From: Paracoccus sp. S3-43
GTDB taxonomy: Bacteria; Pseudomonadota; Alphaproteobacteria; Rhodobacterales; Rhodobacteraceae
DNA: 64,000 nt
Assembly: GCF_029027965.1 (NCBI RefSeq)
Contig: NZ_CP119082.1
Span: 2,713,001-2,777,000, forward strand
Direction of reading: 5' to 3'
The position numbers and the translations under genes are program-made. Shown here piece by piece: positions 53,264-62,162 of the stretch; within the stretch, counting starts at the first letter, position 1, and every line of letters starts with the position of its first letter. A model generated the notes under the pieces. The model was not told where the DNA came from. It saw nothing but the letters and a program-made list of their open reading frames with translations, and made no database searches.

Positions 53264-53776
53264 ATGGCCATCTGGGATTTCGTCAAGGACGCCGGAAAGT
53301 CGGTCTTCGGCAAGGCCGAAGCCGCCGAAGCAAGGCCCACTTCTCAGCCCGAAGCCGCAGCCGGAAAGCCCGCCCAGGATCCCGACACGACCCGCAAGGT
53401 CGCGGCGCTCAAGGCGGAACTGCGCACGCTGAACCTGGACAAGGACGACGTGCACCTGACCCTGCGCGGCGACACCGTCAGGATCGACAGCAAGGGCGCC
53501 GACAGGGAGACTCTGGAAAAGCTGGTGCTGGCCGTCGGCAATATCGAGGGCATCGCCAAGGTCGAGGCCGATCTGCCCGATGCGGGGGCGGGGGTCGAGG
53601 CCGGGCAGGCGCCCGTCTTCCACACCGTCAAGAAGGGCGAGACGCTGTCGGCCATCGCCAAGGCCTATCTGGGCAATGCCAGCAAATACAACGCCATCTT
53701 CGAGGCGAACCGGCCCATGCTGACCGATCCCGACAAGATCTATCCCGGCCAGACCCTGCGCATCCCGCAGGGCTGA
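53264..53776 (+). CDS. BON-LysM domain protein (Kbp/YgaU-like)
   Basis: A 170-residue cytosolic protein without signal peptide: a BON domain (about 45-108, KAELRTLNLDKDDVHLTLRGDTVRI) and a LysM domain (about 118-168, HTVKKGETLSAIAKAYLGNASKYNAIFEAN then YPGQTLRIPQG). This is the build of E. coli Kbp (YgaU), a potassium-binding protein important in osmotic and salt stress. The start at 53264 has GAAAGGA seven bases upstream. A large palindrome pair follows (53784-53825). Confidence 0.9.
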   Translation: MAIWDFVKDAGKSVFGKAEAAEARPTSQPEAAAGKPAQDPDTTRKVAALKAELRTLNLDKDDVHLTLRGDTVRIDSKGADRETLEKLVLAVGNIEGIAKVEADLPDAGAGVEAGQAPVFHTVKKGETLSAIAKAYLGNASKYNAIFEANRPMLTDPDKIYPGQTLRIPQG

Positions 53777-53783
53777 GGCCCCT

Positions 53784-53825
53784 GACGCGGCGTCGGCTGT
53801 GTCCTGACGCCGCGTCCCGACACAG
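53784..53825. promoter_or_regulatory. Twin palindromes and nested inverted repeats upstream of the acyl-CoA synthetase
   Basis: GACGCGGCGTC (53784-53794) and GACGCCGCGTC (53806-53816) are each GACGC-N-GCGTC and are also perfect complements of one another, 22 bp centre to centre. A second perfect inverted repeat, CTGTGTC (53797-53803) and GACACAG (53819-53825), is interleaved. As DNA this looks like a pair of operators on one helical face; as RNA an 11-bp stem would be a strong hairpin for the end of the BON-LysM transcript. Confidence 0.55.
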
Positions 53826-53881
53826 CGGGGCGCCAAGCCTCTTGCCGCCTTTCCCGCCCATGGACCATGGTATGCAAAAGC

Positions 53882-53901
53882 GGGATCAGGAGGGTGATCC
53901 C
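53882..53901. promoter_or_regulatory. Inverted repeat just upstream of the acyl-CoA synthetase gene
   Basis: GGGATCA (53882-53888) and TGATCCC (53895-53901) are perfect 7-base arms around a 6-base spacer, 20 bases before the start codon at 53922. The size and symmetry fit an operator of a TetR- or FadR-type fatty acid regulator; in the transcript it would be a hairpin next to the Shine-Dalgarno. Confidence 0.45.
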
Positions 53902-53921
53902 AGGACTTGGGGGGAGGATGG

Positions 53922-55805
53922 ATGACCCGTTTCATCAGCTATGACGACCGCAACGCGCTGGAAGCGGAGATGCCGTATCAGGCGCGGGATCTGCCGGTCA
54001 CGATCTATGGCTTTCTGACCCGCACCGCCGAACGCTTTCCCGACCGGCCCGCGATCAGCTTCCAGCTTCTGTCCGGTGCGGGCGACCATGCCACGACCCT
54101 GACCTGGCGCGAATTGCTGGAACGCGTGACGGAAACCGCCAACCTGCTGCGCAAGCTGGGCGTCGGCCCGACCGATACGGTGGCCTATCTGCTGCCCAAC
54201 AGCATCGAAACCCCGGTGGTCCTGCTGGCGGGCGCGACGGCGGGGATCGTCAATCCCATCAACCCGCTGCTGGACGCCCAGCAGATCGCGGGCATCCTGC
54301 GTGAAACCCGCGCCAAGGTGCTGGTGACGCTGCGCGCCTTCCCGAAAACCGATGTCGCGCAGAAGGCCGCCGAGGCCGTGGCCCAGGCCCCCGGCGTCAC
54401 CCATGTGATCGAGATCGACCTGAACCGCCACCTGCGCGGCCTCAAACGCTGGATCGTGCCGCTGATCCGCCCGCGCGTGAAGCGCCGCCACAAGGCCAGG
54501 ATGCTGAATTTCGAGGCCGCGACCAGTGCCGAGAAGCACACCCGCCTGGATTTCGAGGATGTGCAGCAGGACCGCGTGGCGGCCTTCTTCCATACCGGCG
54601 GGACCACCGGCACGCCCAAGATCGCGCAGCACAAGTATTCCGGCATGATCTATAACGGCTGGCTGGGCGGCACGCTGCTGTTCGACGAAACCGACGTGCT
54701 GATGTGCCCGCTGCCGATGTTCCACGTCTTCGCGGCCTATCCGGTGCTGATGTCCTGCATCGCCTCGGGCGCGCATGTGGTGATGCCGACCCCCGCCGGA
54801 TACCGGGGTGAGGGCGTCTTCGACAATTTCTGGAAGCTGATCGAACGCTGGCAGGCGACCTTCCTGATCACCGTGCCGACCGCCATTTCCGTGCTGATGC
54901 AGCGCCCGGTCAATGCCGATGTCAGTTCGCTGAGAACCGCGATCTCGGGCTCTGCCCCGCTGCCGATCGAGCTTTACAACCGCTTCAAATCCGCCACCGG
55001 GGTCGAGATCGCCGAAGGCTATGGCCTGACCGAGGCCACCTGCCTGGTCAGTTGCAACCCGGTGGACGGCGTCAAGAAGGTCGGCTCGGTGGGCATCCCC
55101 CTGCCCTATACCCATGTCCGCATCCTGAAGCATGACGACGGCGGCCGCGTCCACGAATGCCCCACTGATGTGGTCGGAGAGATCTGCGTCGCCAATCCCG
55201 GCGTCTTTCCCGGATCGACCTATACCGAGTCCGACAAGAACCACCACCTGTTCGCCGAGGACATCTATCTGCGCACCGGCGACCTGGGGCGGCTGGATCC
55301 GGACGGCTATCTGTGGATCACCGGGCGGGCCAAGGATCTGATCATCCGCGGCGGCCACAACATCGACCCCGCCGAGATCGAAGAGGCGTTGCTGTCCCAT
55401 CCCGCCGTGGCCTTCGCGGGCGCCATCGGCCAGCCCGACAGCTTCGCGGGCGAACTGCCCTGCGTCTATGTGGAACTGGTGGCGGGCGCCTCGGTGACGG
55501 AATCCGACCTGCTGGACCACGCCAAGGCGCACATCCACGAACGCGCCGCCATCCCCAAGCATATCGAGATCCTGCCCGAACTCCCCAAGACCGCCGTGGG
55601 CAAGATCTTCAAGCCCGACCTGCGCCGCCTGGCCATCAAGCGCGTCTACGACGCGGCCCTGTCCGGCACCGGCACCCATGTCGCCGAGGTGGTCGAGGAC
55701 AAGAAGCGCGGCCTGGTGGCGCGGCTTGCCCGCGAGAACGGCGTGGACGAAAGCGCCGTCAGGGCGAAGCTGGGGGAATTCACCCGGCCCTGGGATTGGG
55801 CATGA
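53922..55805 (+). CDS. Acyl-CoA synthetase (AMP-forming)
   Basis: A 627-residue ANL-superfamily enzyme activating a carboxylic (probably fatty) acid with ATP and CoA. The phosphate loop is FHTGGTTGTPKIAQHKY, followed by EGYGLTEATCLVS, GDLGRLDPDGYLWITGRAKD, IIRGGHNIDP and the C-terminal catalytic lysine region PKTAVGKIFKPDLR. A tail of about 60 residues extends beyond the usual end. Start at 53922 with GGGAGGA just upstream; an ATG at 53907 is possible. The chain length of the substrate is not visible. Two palindromic sites upstream suggest tight regulation. Confidence 0.93.
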   Translation: MTRFISYDDRNALEAEMPYQARDLPVTIYGFLTRTAERFPDRPAISFQLLSGAGDHATTLTWRELLERVTETANLLRKLGVGPTDTVAYLLPNSIETPVVLLAGATAGIVNPINPLLDAQQIAGILRETRAKVLVTLRAFPKTDVAQKAAEAVAQAPGVTHVIEIDLNRHLRGLKRWIVPLIRPRVKRRHKARMLNFEAATSAEKHTRLDFEDVQQDRVAAFFHTGGTTGTPKIAQHKYSGMIYNGWLGGTLLFDETDVLMCPLPMFHVFAAYPVLMSCIASGAHVVMPTPAGYRGEGVFDNFWKLIERWQATFLITVPTAISVLMQRPVNADVSSLRTAISGSAPLPIELYNRFKSATGVEIAEGYGLTEATCLVSCNPVDGVKKVGSVGIPLPYTHVRILKHDDGGRVHECPTDVVGEICVANPGVFPGSTYTESDKNHHLFAEDIYLRTGDLGRLDPDGYLWITGRAKDLIIRGGHNIDPAEIEEALLSHPAVAFAGAIGQPDSFAGELPCVYVELVAGASVTESDLLDHAKAHIHERAAIPKHIEILPELPKTAVGKIFKPDLRRLAIKRVYDAALSGTGTHVAEVVEDKKRGLVARLARENGVDESAVRAKLGEFTRPWDWA

Positions 55806-55934
55806 CGGCGCGCGCGAGGATCCCGCTTTAATCGCCCTGCCTGCTGGAAGGGCAAGATCCGGTAACGCGGCTGTGTGTTTGTGCCAGCAGCGATTCGGGT
55901 CAGGCTTGGCCGTCCCAACAGGAAAGGACCACCG

Positions 55935-56078
55935 ATGAAAAGACTTTCCCTTGTCACTTTGACCGCCTGCCTGCTGGCGGGCCCGGTCCTTGCCGCCCCC
56001 ATCACCGCGCCCGAGGCGTCGGCCACCGGCCCGGTGGTGCTGGCCAACTGCCCCGGCAAGCCGCCGGTGAATGCTTGA
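55935..56078 (+). CDS. Small secreted peptide, 47 residues
   Basis: A short gene with good signals on both sides: AAGGA seven bases before the ATG and a textbook intrinsic terminator right after the stop. Residues 1-20 are a signal peptide (MKRLSLVTLTACLLAGPVLA); the mature part would be about 27 residues ending in VLANCPGKPPVNA with a single cysteine. I do not recognise a family. A cysteine 12 within the signal region could also mark a lipobox-like site, but the spacing is poor. Confidence 0.65.
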   Translation: MKRLSLVTLTACLLAGPVLAAPITAPEASATGPVVLANCPGKPPVNA

Positions 56079-56083
56079 CGGAT

Positions 56084-56115
56084 GCGCAACGCCGAAAGGC
56101 GTTGCGTGTCTTTCT
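56084..56115 (+). terminator. Intrinsic terminator of the small secreted peptide gene
   Basis: CGCAACGCC (56085-56093), tetraloop GAAA, GGCGTTGCG (56098-56106): a perfect 9-bp stem with a stabilising GNRA loop, followed by TGTCTTTCT. It is the clearest rho-independent terminator in the window and begins six bases after the stop codon. Confidence 0.85.
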
Positions 56116-56195
56116 AAGGATCAGCGGCGGAAAGAAGTTCGGCCTGCTGAGCCGCAATTGGCCGGGCGCGCGATTTCACGCATCCTGCCGCTGTC

Positions 56196-57851
56196 TCACC
56201 GCGTGAACTTCTTATACTTCACCCGCTTCGGCTCGATCGAATCCGGCCCCAGCCGCCGCACCTTGTCCTTCTCGTAATCCTCGAAGTTCCCCTCGAAGAA
56301 CTCGACATGCGCATCGCCTTCAAAGGCCAGGATATGCGTGCAGAGCCGGTCCAGGAAGAACCGGTCGTGCGAGATGATGATCGCGCAGCCGGCGAAATTC
56401 TCGATGGCCGTTTCCAGGGCTTGCAGCGTCTCCACGTCCAGGTCGTTGGTCGGTTCGTCCAGCAGCAGCAGGTTGCCGCCGGATTTCAGCAGCTTGGCCA
56501 TGTGGACGCGGTTGCGTTCGCCGCCCGACAGCAGGCCCACCTTTTTCTGCTGGTCGCCGCCCTTGAAGTTGAACGACCCCACATAGTTGCGGCTGTTGAC
56601 CTGCGCGTCGCCCAGCTCGATCACCTCGGCCCCGCCCGAGATCTCTTCCCACACGGTCTTTTCCGGGTCCAGGCTGTCGCGCGACTGGTCGACATAGGAC
56701 ATCTTCACCGTCTCGCCGATGGTGATGGTGCCTTCGTCGGGCGCCTCTTGCCCGGTGATCATCTTGAACAGGGTCGACTTGCCCGCGCCGTTCGGGCCGA
56801 TCACGCCGATGATGCCGCCGGGCGGCAGGCTGAAGGACAGATCCTCGATCAGCAGCTTGTCGCCCATGTGCTTCTTCAGGCCCTCGACCTCCAGCACCTT
56901 GCCGCCCAGGCGGGGGCCGTGCGGGATGACGATCTGCGCCTTGCCGACCAGTTCCTTGACCGATTCGTCGGCCATCTTGTTATAGGCCGAGATCCGGGCC
57001 TTGGATTTCGCCTGCCGGGCCTTGGCGCCGGCGCGGATCCATTCCAGTTCCTTTTCCATGGCCTTCTGCTTGGCCTTGTCCTCGCGCGCTTCCTGCGCGA
57101 CCCGCTTGGCCTTGGCCTCCAGCCACGACGAATAGTTGCCCTCGTGCGGCAGGCCGCGGCCGCGTTCCAGTTCCAGGATCCAGGACGTGATGTCGTCCAG
57201 GAAATAGCGGTCGTGGGTCACGGTCAGGATCGTGCCCTTGTAGTCGATCAGGTGCTTTTGCAGCCAGGCGATGGTTTCGGCGTCCAGGTGGTTGGTCGGC
57301 TCGTCCAGCAGCAGCATGTCGGGCGCTTCCAGCAGCAGCTTGCACAGCGCCACGCGGCGGCGCTCGCCCCCCGACAGGGTTTCCACATCGGCATCGTCCG
57401 GCGGGCAGCGCAGCGCCTCCATCGCGATGTCGACCTGGTTGTCCAGATCCCACAGGTTCTCGGCGTCGATCTCGTCCTGCAACCGCGCCATCTCCTCGGC
57501 GGTCTCGTCCGAGTAGTTCATGGCCAGTTCGTTATAGCGGTCCAGCTTGGCCTGCTTGGCCTTGACGCCCTCCATGACGTTGCCGCGCACGTTCAGCTGC
57601 GGATCCAGCCAGGGTTCCTGCGACAGATAGCCCACGCGCGCGCCCTTGGCGGCCCAGGCCTCGCCCTGGAAATCCTTGTCGATCCCCGCCATCACCTTGA
57701 GCAGCGTCGATTTCCCCGCGCCGTTCACGCCGACGACACCGATCTTGACGCCCGGCAGGAAGTTGAGGTGGATGTTCTCGAACACCTTCTTGCCGCCGGG
57801 ATAGGTCTTGGACACGCCGTCCATGTGGTAGACGAACTGATAGGACGCCAT
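56196..57851 (-). CDS. ettA: Energy-dependent translational throttle protein EttA (ABC-F)
   Basis: A 551-residue soluble ABC-F protein with two ATPase domains and no membrane part. It binds the ribosomal E site and gates the first elongation step by ATP/ADP ratio. First Walker A GVNGAGKSTLLK, signature LSGGERRRVALCKLLL, Walker B MLLLDEPTNHLD; second GPNGAGKSTLFK, LSGGERNRVHMAKLL, LLLLDEPTNDLD. The arm and P-site linker (RAGAKARQAKSKARISAY) are EttA-like. The start at 57851 has AGGAG seven bases upstream. Confidence 0.96.
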   Translation of the reverse strand: MASYQFVYHMDGVSKTYPGGKKVFENIHLNFLPGVKIGVVGVNGAGKSTLLKVMAGIDKDFQGEAWAAKGARVGYLSQEPWLDPQLNVRGNVMEGVKAKQAKLDRYNELAMNYSDETAEEMARLQDEIDAENLWDLDNQVDIAMEALRCPPDDADVETLSGGERRRVALCKLLLEAPDMLLLDEPTNHLDAETIAWLQKHLIDYKGTILTVTHDRYFLDDITSWILELERGRGLPHEGNYSSWLEAKAKRVAQEAREDKAKQKAMEKELEWIRAGAKARQAKSKARISAYNKMADESVKELVGKAQIVIPHGPRLGGKVLEVEGLKKHMGDKLLIEDLSFSLPPGGIIGVIGPNGAGKSTLFKMITGQEAPDEGTITIGETVKMSYVDQSRDSLDPEKTVWEEISGGAEVIELGDAQVNSRNYVGSFNFKGGDQQKKVGLLSGGERNRVHMAKLLKSGGNLLLLDEPTNDLDVETLQALETAIENFAGCAIIISHDRFFLDRLCTHILAFEGDAHVEFFEGNFEDYEKDKVRRLGPDSIEPKRVKYKKFTR

Positions 57852-58059
57852 CGGAATCTCCTGCAAACTTTGGGTGCTATGTAGGCGAAAGCGGGGCCGG
57901 GTGAAAGGTCAGCGCGTCCCGGCCGGGAAATCGGATGCTGGCCCGGCATCTGCGCCAGCCAGCCTGTCCGGGTTCTCTGCGCGCGGGGCCTGCCGGGGCT
58001 GGCCCTGGGGACCGAAGGCCGGGCTGGTGGTGATCATCGGGGCCAACGCCTCCGCCGGT

Positions 58060-58701
58060 TCAGTCCTGGCGCAGCTTGACGACATTGCTTTGCGAGTGGT
58101 TGGAATAGGTCGGCCAGTCGGGTTCGTATTCCTCGGCCTGGTTGCCCCAGACGGTCCAGCCCTTGCGCGGGCCGCGGGCGAACATCTCCAGCCGCGGGCC
58201 CCAGCTGCACGCCTCGATCAGGCCGTATTGTTCGTCGGGCTTGCGCGAATGTTCGCGCTTCTGCGTGGCGATGATGTTTTCCTGGGTCCGGCCCGGATCC
58301 AGCGTGCGCACGTCCTTGCCGCGCACGCCGAACAGCAGGATCTCGGTCACGTTGCGGAAATAGAAGCCGACGCCGCGCCGGTCGGGGCCGCCATCCTTGC
58401 GGACCTTGTACCAGATCAGGTTGGATTTGTATTTGAAACCCCAGTGCTCCATCACCTTCAGCCCCTCGGGCAGCAGGGCGTTGGGCACCCACAGGTAGAG
58501 ATGTGACCGGGCATCCGCGATGGCCTCGACCGGCAGGTCGCAGATCTCGTCCAGGCCCATGGTCGGATAGCGCGACAGGCGCTTGTGTTCGGGGGCCATC
58601 TTGCCGGTGCGGTTCTGGAACTGCCAGGGCGGATCGGCCAGGATGGTGCCGAACTTGACCGCGCCCGCGGTGGCCAGAAGGTCGTCAGACGCGCTGCTCA
58701 T
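58060..58701 (-). CDS. MT-A70 family DNA adenine methyltransferase of a restriction-modification pair
   Basis: A 213-residue S-adenosylmethionine-dependent methylase. The catalytic DPPW is at 23-26 (ILADPPWQF) and the SAM-binding region comes after it (GLIEACSWGPRLEMFARGPRKGWTVWGNQ), the MT-A70 order. Members of this family make N6-methyladenine. The gene starts inside the stop of a BglII-like endonuclease gene (ATGA) and has GGAGG seven bases before the ATG, so it probably protects the host from that enzyme. The target sequence cannot be read; GATC-containing sites are likely from the partner. Confidence 0.9.
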   Translation of the reverse strand: MSSASDDLLATAGAVKFGTILADPPWQFQNRTGKMAPEHKRLSRYPTMGLDEICDLPVEAIADARSHLYLWVPNALLPEGLKVMEHWGFKYKSNLIWYKVRKDGGPDRRGVGFYFRNVTEILLFGVRGKDVRTLDPGRTQENIIATQKREHSRKPDEQYGLIEACSWGPRLEMFARGPRKGWTVWGNQAEEYEPDWPTYSNHSQSNVVKLRQD

Positions 58702-59300
58702 GACTGGCCTCCGGTATCCAGGTAAAGGGCTTTGGTGATCCCGAACACCAATAGCGGACAGCCCGCCCCGCCGCCACCTTCAATTCGCGGCAGCAGCTTC
58801 GACATATGCGTGGTGGATTCGCCATAGGACGACCCGCGCCCCAACTGCCGGAAGATCTGCTGCAATTCGTCCGCGCGGGTGACGATCACGCCCACGGACA
58901 GCGCGCGCAGGTCGAACAGCAGGCGGAAGTTGTTGAGATCCCTGTCGTAAAAGGGATCCTTGTTGTTCCATTCGATCTCCAGCCCGATACCGCGCTTGAA
59001 GCAATCGACCTTGTGGGTGGGGCTTTCCTTCAGCGCGTCATCGACGACGATGCCGGTGCGGAACTGCCGTTCGCGCCAGCCGCGCGTTTCCAGAAACCCG
59101 TCGATGAAGGCGGACACGCGCGACTTGTTGCCGCCCGCCACCTCGATCCATTCGCGCTTCAGGCGGAAGGCGGTCAGCACGTCGATGATGTCGCGCCATT
59201 CGTCGGGAAAGTCATGGGCCAGGATGGCGCTGGCATGGCGCCATTCGTGGACCTCGTAATGATCGGCGATGAAGGCGGGCAGCCGGTTGCGAAGCGTCAC
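58698..59300 (-). CDS. Type II restriction endonuclease, BglII/BstYI family
   Basis: A 200-residue protein recognised by the core [18 protein letters not shown] and [17 protein letters not shown], typical of the BglII/BstYI endonuclease family. Candidate active-site residues D99, E108 and E110 have the same spacing as the D84-E93-Q95 triad I remember for BglII, with Q replaced by E. BglII cuts A^GATCT and BstYI R^GATCY, so a related target is expected. The start is a GTG (59300) overlapping the rimO stop (GTGA), and the stop overlaps the methylase start, so both restriction-modification genes are read in one chain behind a housekeeping gene. Confidence 0.85.
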   Translation of the reverse strand: MTLRNRLPAFIADHYEVHEWRHASAILAHDFPDEWRDIIDVLTAFRLKREWIEVAGGNKSRVSAFIDGFLETRGWRERQFRTGIVVDDALKESPTHKVDCFKRGIGLEIEWNNKDPFYDRDLNNFRLLFDLRALSVGVIVTRADELQQIFRQLGRGSSYGESTTHMSKLLPRIEGGGGAGCPLLVFGITKALYLDTGGQS

Positions 59301-60667
59301 AAACGGCCCCAGAGATCGTATTCGCCGGCCTCGTCCACCGTCACGGTCACGATATCGCCGGGGGTGAGCTTTCCGAACCCTTCGTCGATGAACAGGTTGC
59401 CGTCTATTTCCGGCGCATCGGCCCTGGTGCGGCAGGTGGCGCCCTGGTCGTCCACGCTGTCCACGATCACCTCAAGGCGCTGGCCCACCTTGGCGGCCAG
59501 CTTGGCCTCGGAAATGGCCTGGGCCTTTTCCATGAAGCGGTCGAAGCGGTCCTGCTTGACCTCGGGTGCGACATGGTCGGGCAGGTCGTTGGCCCGCGCG
59601 CCCTTGACGTTTTCGTATTGGAAGGCGCCGACGCGATCCAGTTGCGCCTCGTCCAGCCAGTCCAGCAGGGTCTGGAACTCGGCCTCGGTCTCGCCGGGGT
59701 AACCCACGATGAAGGTGGATCGCAGGGTGATGTCGGGGCAGATGGCGCGCCAGGCGGCGATCTCGTCCAGGGTGCGCGCGGCCGCCGCAGGCCGGGCCAT
59801 GCGGCGCAGCGTGTCGGGATGGGCGTGCTGGAAGGGGATGTCCAGATATGGCAGCACCAGGCCATCCGCCATCAGCGGGATCAGGTCGCGCACATGCGGA
59901 TAGGGATAGACGTAATGCAGCCGCAGCCAGGCCCCAAGCCCGCCCAGATCGCGGGCCAGGTCGGTGATATGGGCGCGGTGGCCGCGTTCGGTTTCAAACT
60001 TGCGATCCACCCCATAGGCCGAGGTATCCTGCGAAATGACCAGCAGTTCGCGCACCCCGGCCGCGACCAGCTTCTCGGCCTCTCGCACGACGGCATGGGC
60101 CGGGCGGCTGACCAGACGCCCGCGCATGTCGGGGATGATGCAGAACCTGCACTTGTGATTGCAGCCTTCCGAAATCTTCAGATAGCTGTAATGGCGCGGC
60201 GTCAGGCTGACGCCCGATGCGGGCAGCAGGTCGATGAAGGGATCGGGCTGCGGCGGCACCGCCCGGTGGACGGCATCCAGCACCGCCTCGTATTGATGCG
60301 GGCCGGTGACGGCCAGAACCTTGGGATGGGCGCCGGTGATATAGTCGGGTTCCGCCCCTAGGCAACCGGTGACCAGAACCTTGCCGTTTTCGCGCAGCGC
60401 CTCGCCGATGGCATCCAGCGATTCCGCCTTGGCACTGTCCAGGAAGCCGCAGGTGTTCACGATCACCGCGTCGGCGCCCTTGTAGTCGGGGCTGATCGCA
60501 TAGCCCTCGGCCCGCAGGCGGGTCAGGATCCGCTCGCTGTCCACCAGCGCCTTGGGACAGCCGAGGCTGACCATGCCGATGGTCGGCTGGCCTTCGCGCC
60601 GCTCCCCCAGGCTGTCGGCGGGGATGCGGGCGCGGGCCAGGTCGGGGCGCAGATCGGGCGGGTTCAT
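59297..60667 (-). CDS. rimO: Ribosomal protein S12 methylthiotransferase
   Basis: A 456-residue radical-SAM enzyme adding a methylthio group to the conserved aspartate of ribosomal protein S12. N-terminal UPF0004 domain with Cys of [17 protein letters not shown] and TGCLGA; radical-SAM cluster CNHKCRFC; C-terminal TRAM domain. The start at 60667 ([10 protein letters not shown]) has GGCGG six bases upstream; an ATG at 60673 is possible. The two restriction-modification genes follow with no gap. Confidence 0.96.
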   Translation of the reverse strand: MNPPDLRPDLARARIPADSLGERREGQPTIGMVSLGCPKALVDSERILTRLRAEGYAISPDYKGADAVIVNTCGFLDSAKAESLDAIGEALRENGKVLVTGCLGAEPDYITGAHPKVLAVTGPHQYEAVLDAVHRAVPPQPDPFIDLLPASGVSLTPRHYSYLKISEGCNHKCRFCIIPDMRGRLVSRPAHAVVREAEKLVAAGVRELLVISQDTSAYGVDRKFETERGHRAHITDLARDLGGLGAWLRLHYVYPYPHVRDLIPLMADGLVLPYLDIPFQHAHPDTLRRMARPAAAARTLDEIAAWRAICPDITLRSTFIVGYPGETEAEFQTLLDWLDEAQLDRVGAFQYENVKGARANDLPDHVAPEVKQDRFDRFMEKAQAISEAKLAAKVGQRLEVIVDSVDDQGATCRTRADAPEIDGNLFIDEGFGKLTPGDIVTVTVDEAGEYDLWGRL

Positions 60668-60767
60668 GTGCATCCGCCGCAAATAGGCGATTCGGGGCCG
60701 CCGGAAAAGAGCCGAGACGCCCCGCCCCTGACAATCGCGCGAGCGGGCCTGCGCGGGGGTTTTCAGG

Positions 60768-60890
60768 ATGCCCCGTCCCCCCGGCCATGAGCCCCTGGAA
60801 AAGATTGCCGGATGGATCGTGGCGGCCCTGGTCCTGGGGTCGATGATCATGGCGGACATGGCCATGGCGCAGCAGGCGGCCCCGGCCTGA
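60768..60890 (+). CDS. Possible small membrane or secreted peptide, 40 residues
   Basis: A 40-codon frame starting at ATG 60768 with GCGGGGG about seven bases upstream. The product has a charged start ([12 protein letters not shown]), one hydrophobic segment (about 13-32, [20 protein letters not shown]) and the ending MAQQAAPA, which looks like a membrane peptide or a signal peptide with a very short remainder. Divergent from rimO and 57 bases before the ClpP-like gene. No family recognised; it could be chance. Confidence 0.4.
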   Translation: MPRPPGHEPLEKIAGWIVAALVLGSMIMADMAMAQQAAPA

Positions 60891-60947
60891 CGGCGGCGTC
60901 GCCGGAACGTGATTTCCTTGGCCCCGGCCAATCGGCAAGATGGGCGC

Positions 60948-61391
60948 ATGACCCGATTTGTCACGATCCTTGCCGCCGCCCTGCTGGCCGCCCTGCCCGT
61001 CGCCAGCCAGGCCGAGATCGTCGATCGCGGCCGTTTCATCGACGTGAACGACCATCGCGGCGGCAACGTCATCCAGACCGTGCAATTGCGCGAACGGCTG
61101 GCGCGATCCGGCAAGACCGTGCGGATCCGGGGCTATTGCCGGTCGGCCTGCACGATCCTGACGACGATGCCGAACGCCTGCCTCGCGGCGGATGCGCGCA
61201 TCGGCTTTCACGCGCCGCGCCTTCCGAACACCCAGATCATCCCGCCCCTGGTGGACGAGATCATGGGCAGCTTCTATCGCGGCGGCATCCGCGACCGCTG
61301 GTTCGGCGGCTGGAACCGGTCGATGACGATGACGATCCTGTCCGCGCGCGATTATGTGCGGCTGGACCCGCAGACGAAGATCTGCGGCTGA
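60948..61391 (+). CDS. Periplasmic ClpP/crotonase-like protein of unknown function
   Basis: A 147-residue protein with a signal peptide (1-22, cleavage after ASQA). The mature part has [34 protein letters not shown]: the R-x-G-x-C-x-SAC block and GFHA resemble small periplasmic ClpP-like proteins (COG3904-type), in which the serine of SAC takes the place of the ClpP nucleophile. A histidine (GFH) and later polar residues could complete a catalytic triad, but activity is unproven. Three or four cysteines suggest disulfides. The start at 60948 has only a weak ribosome binding site. Confidence 0.75.
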   Translation: MTRFVTILAAALLAALPVASQAEIVDRGRFIDVNDHRGGNVIQTVQLRERLARSGKTVRIRGYCRSACTILTTMPNACLAADARIGFHAPRLPNTQIIPPLVDEIMGSFYRGGIRDRWFGGWNRSMTMTILSARDYVRLDPQTKICG

Positions 61392-62162
61392 TCATTCCCG
61401 CAGCCGCCAGCCCGTCGCGAAGATCCAGCGGATCGCAAGGCAGCAGGCCAGGATCATCAGGCTGACGGCCACCAGCGACACGCCGACCGGCACGTCGGCC
61501 AGCCCGAAGAACGACCAGCGGAAGCCCGACACCAGATAGAGGACCGGGTTCAGCTTGGCCACCGCCTCCCAGAAGGGCGGCAGCATGTCGGACGAATAGA
61601 AGGCGCCGCCCAGGAACACCAAGGGCGTGATGACCATCATCGGCACGATCTGCAACTGCTCGAACGACTTGGCCCACAGCCCGATGATGAAGCCCAGCAG
61701 GCTGAAGCCGGTGGCGGTCAGCACCAGAAAGGTCAGCATCCAGAACGGGTGCAGGATATGGACGCCCACGAAGAAGAAACTGGTCAGCAGGATCACCAGG
61801 GCGATCAGCACGGCCTTCATGGCGGCGGCGCCGACGAAACCCAGCGTCACCTCGATCCAGCCGACCGGCGAGACCAGGTATTCATAGATCGTGCCGCTGA
61901 ATTTCGGGAAATAGATGCCGAAGCTGGCATTGCTGACCGATTGCTGAAGGATCGTCAGCATCATCAGGCCCGGCACGATGAAGGCGCCGTATTCAACGCC
62001 CTCGACCGACTGGATGCGCCCGCCGATGGCCGCGCCGAAGACCACGAAATACAGCACGGTGGACAGGACCGGCGACAGCAGCGACTGCATGACGGTGCGG
62101 AAGAAGCGCGTCATCTCGTGGTGGAAGATCGCCCAGACGCCGGGCCAGTTGACCGCGCTCAT
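61392..62162 (-). CDS. ABC-2 type exporter permease
   Basis: A 256-residue permease with six helices and the ABC-2 pattern ([62 protein letters not shown]). Works with the ATPase directly upstream, ATGA-overlapped. Similar pairs (NodIJ/YadGH type) export polysaccharide-like or hydrophobic compounds; substrate unknown. Ends directly against the stop of the convergent ClpP-like gene. Confidence 0.92.
   Translation of the reverse strand: MSAVNWPGVWAIFHHEMTRFFRTVMQSLLSPVLSTVLYFVVFGAAIGGRIQSVEGVEYGAFIVPGLMMLTILQQSVSNASFGIYFPKFSGTIYEYLVSPVGWIEVTLGFVGAAAMKAVLIALVILLTSFFFVGVHILHPFWMLTFLVLTATGFSLLGFIIGLWAKSFEQLQIVPMMVITPLVFLGGAFYSSDMLPPFWEAVAKLNPVLYLVSGFRWSFFGLADVPVGVSLVAVSLMILACCLAIRWIFATGWRLRE

Noticed and set aside
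53784..53825. Classical H-type pseudoknot formed by the two interleaved inverted repeats
   Set aside because: With an 11-bp first stem and only two bases available to cross it, the full pseudoknot is not geometrically possible. Alternative single stems or a DNA operator are more likely.
57930..57970. GATGC/GCATC inverted repeat upstream of ettA
   Set aside because: Five-base arms around seven bases are expected by chance at this base composition, and the position is not informative.
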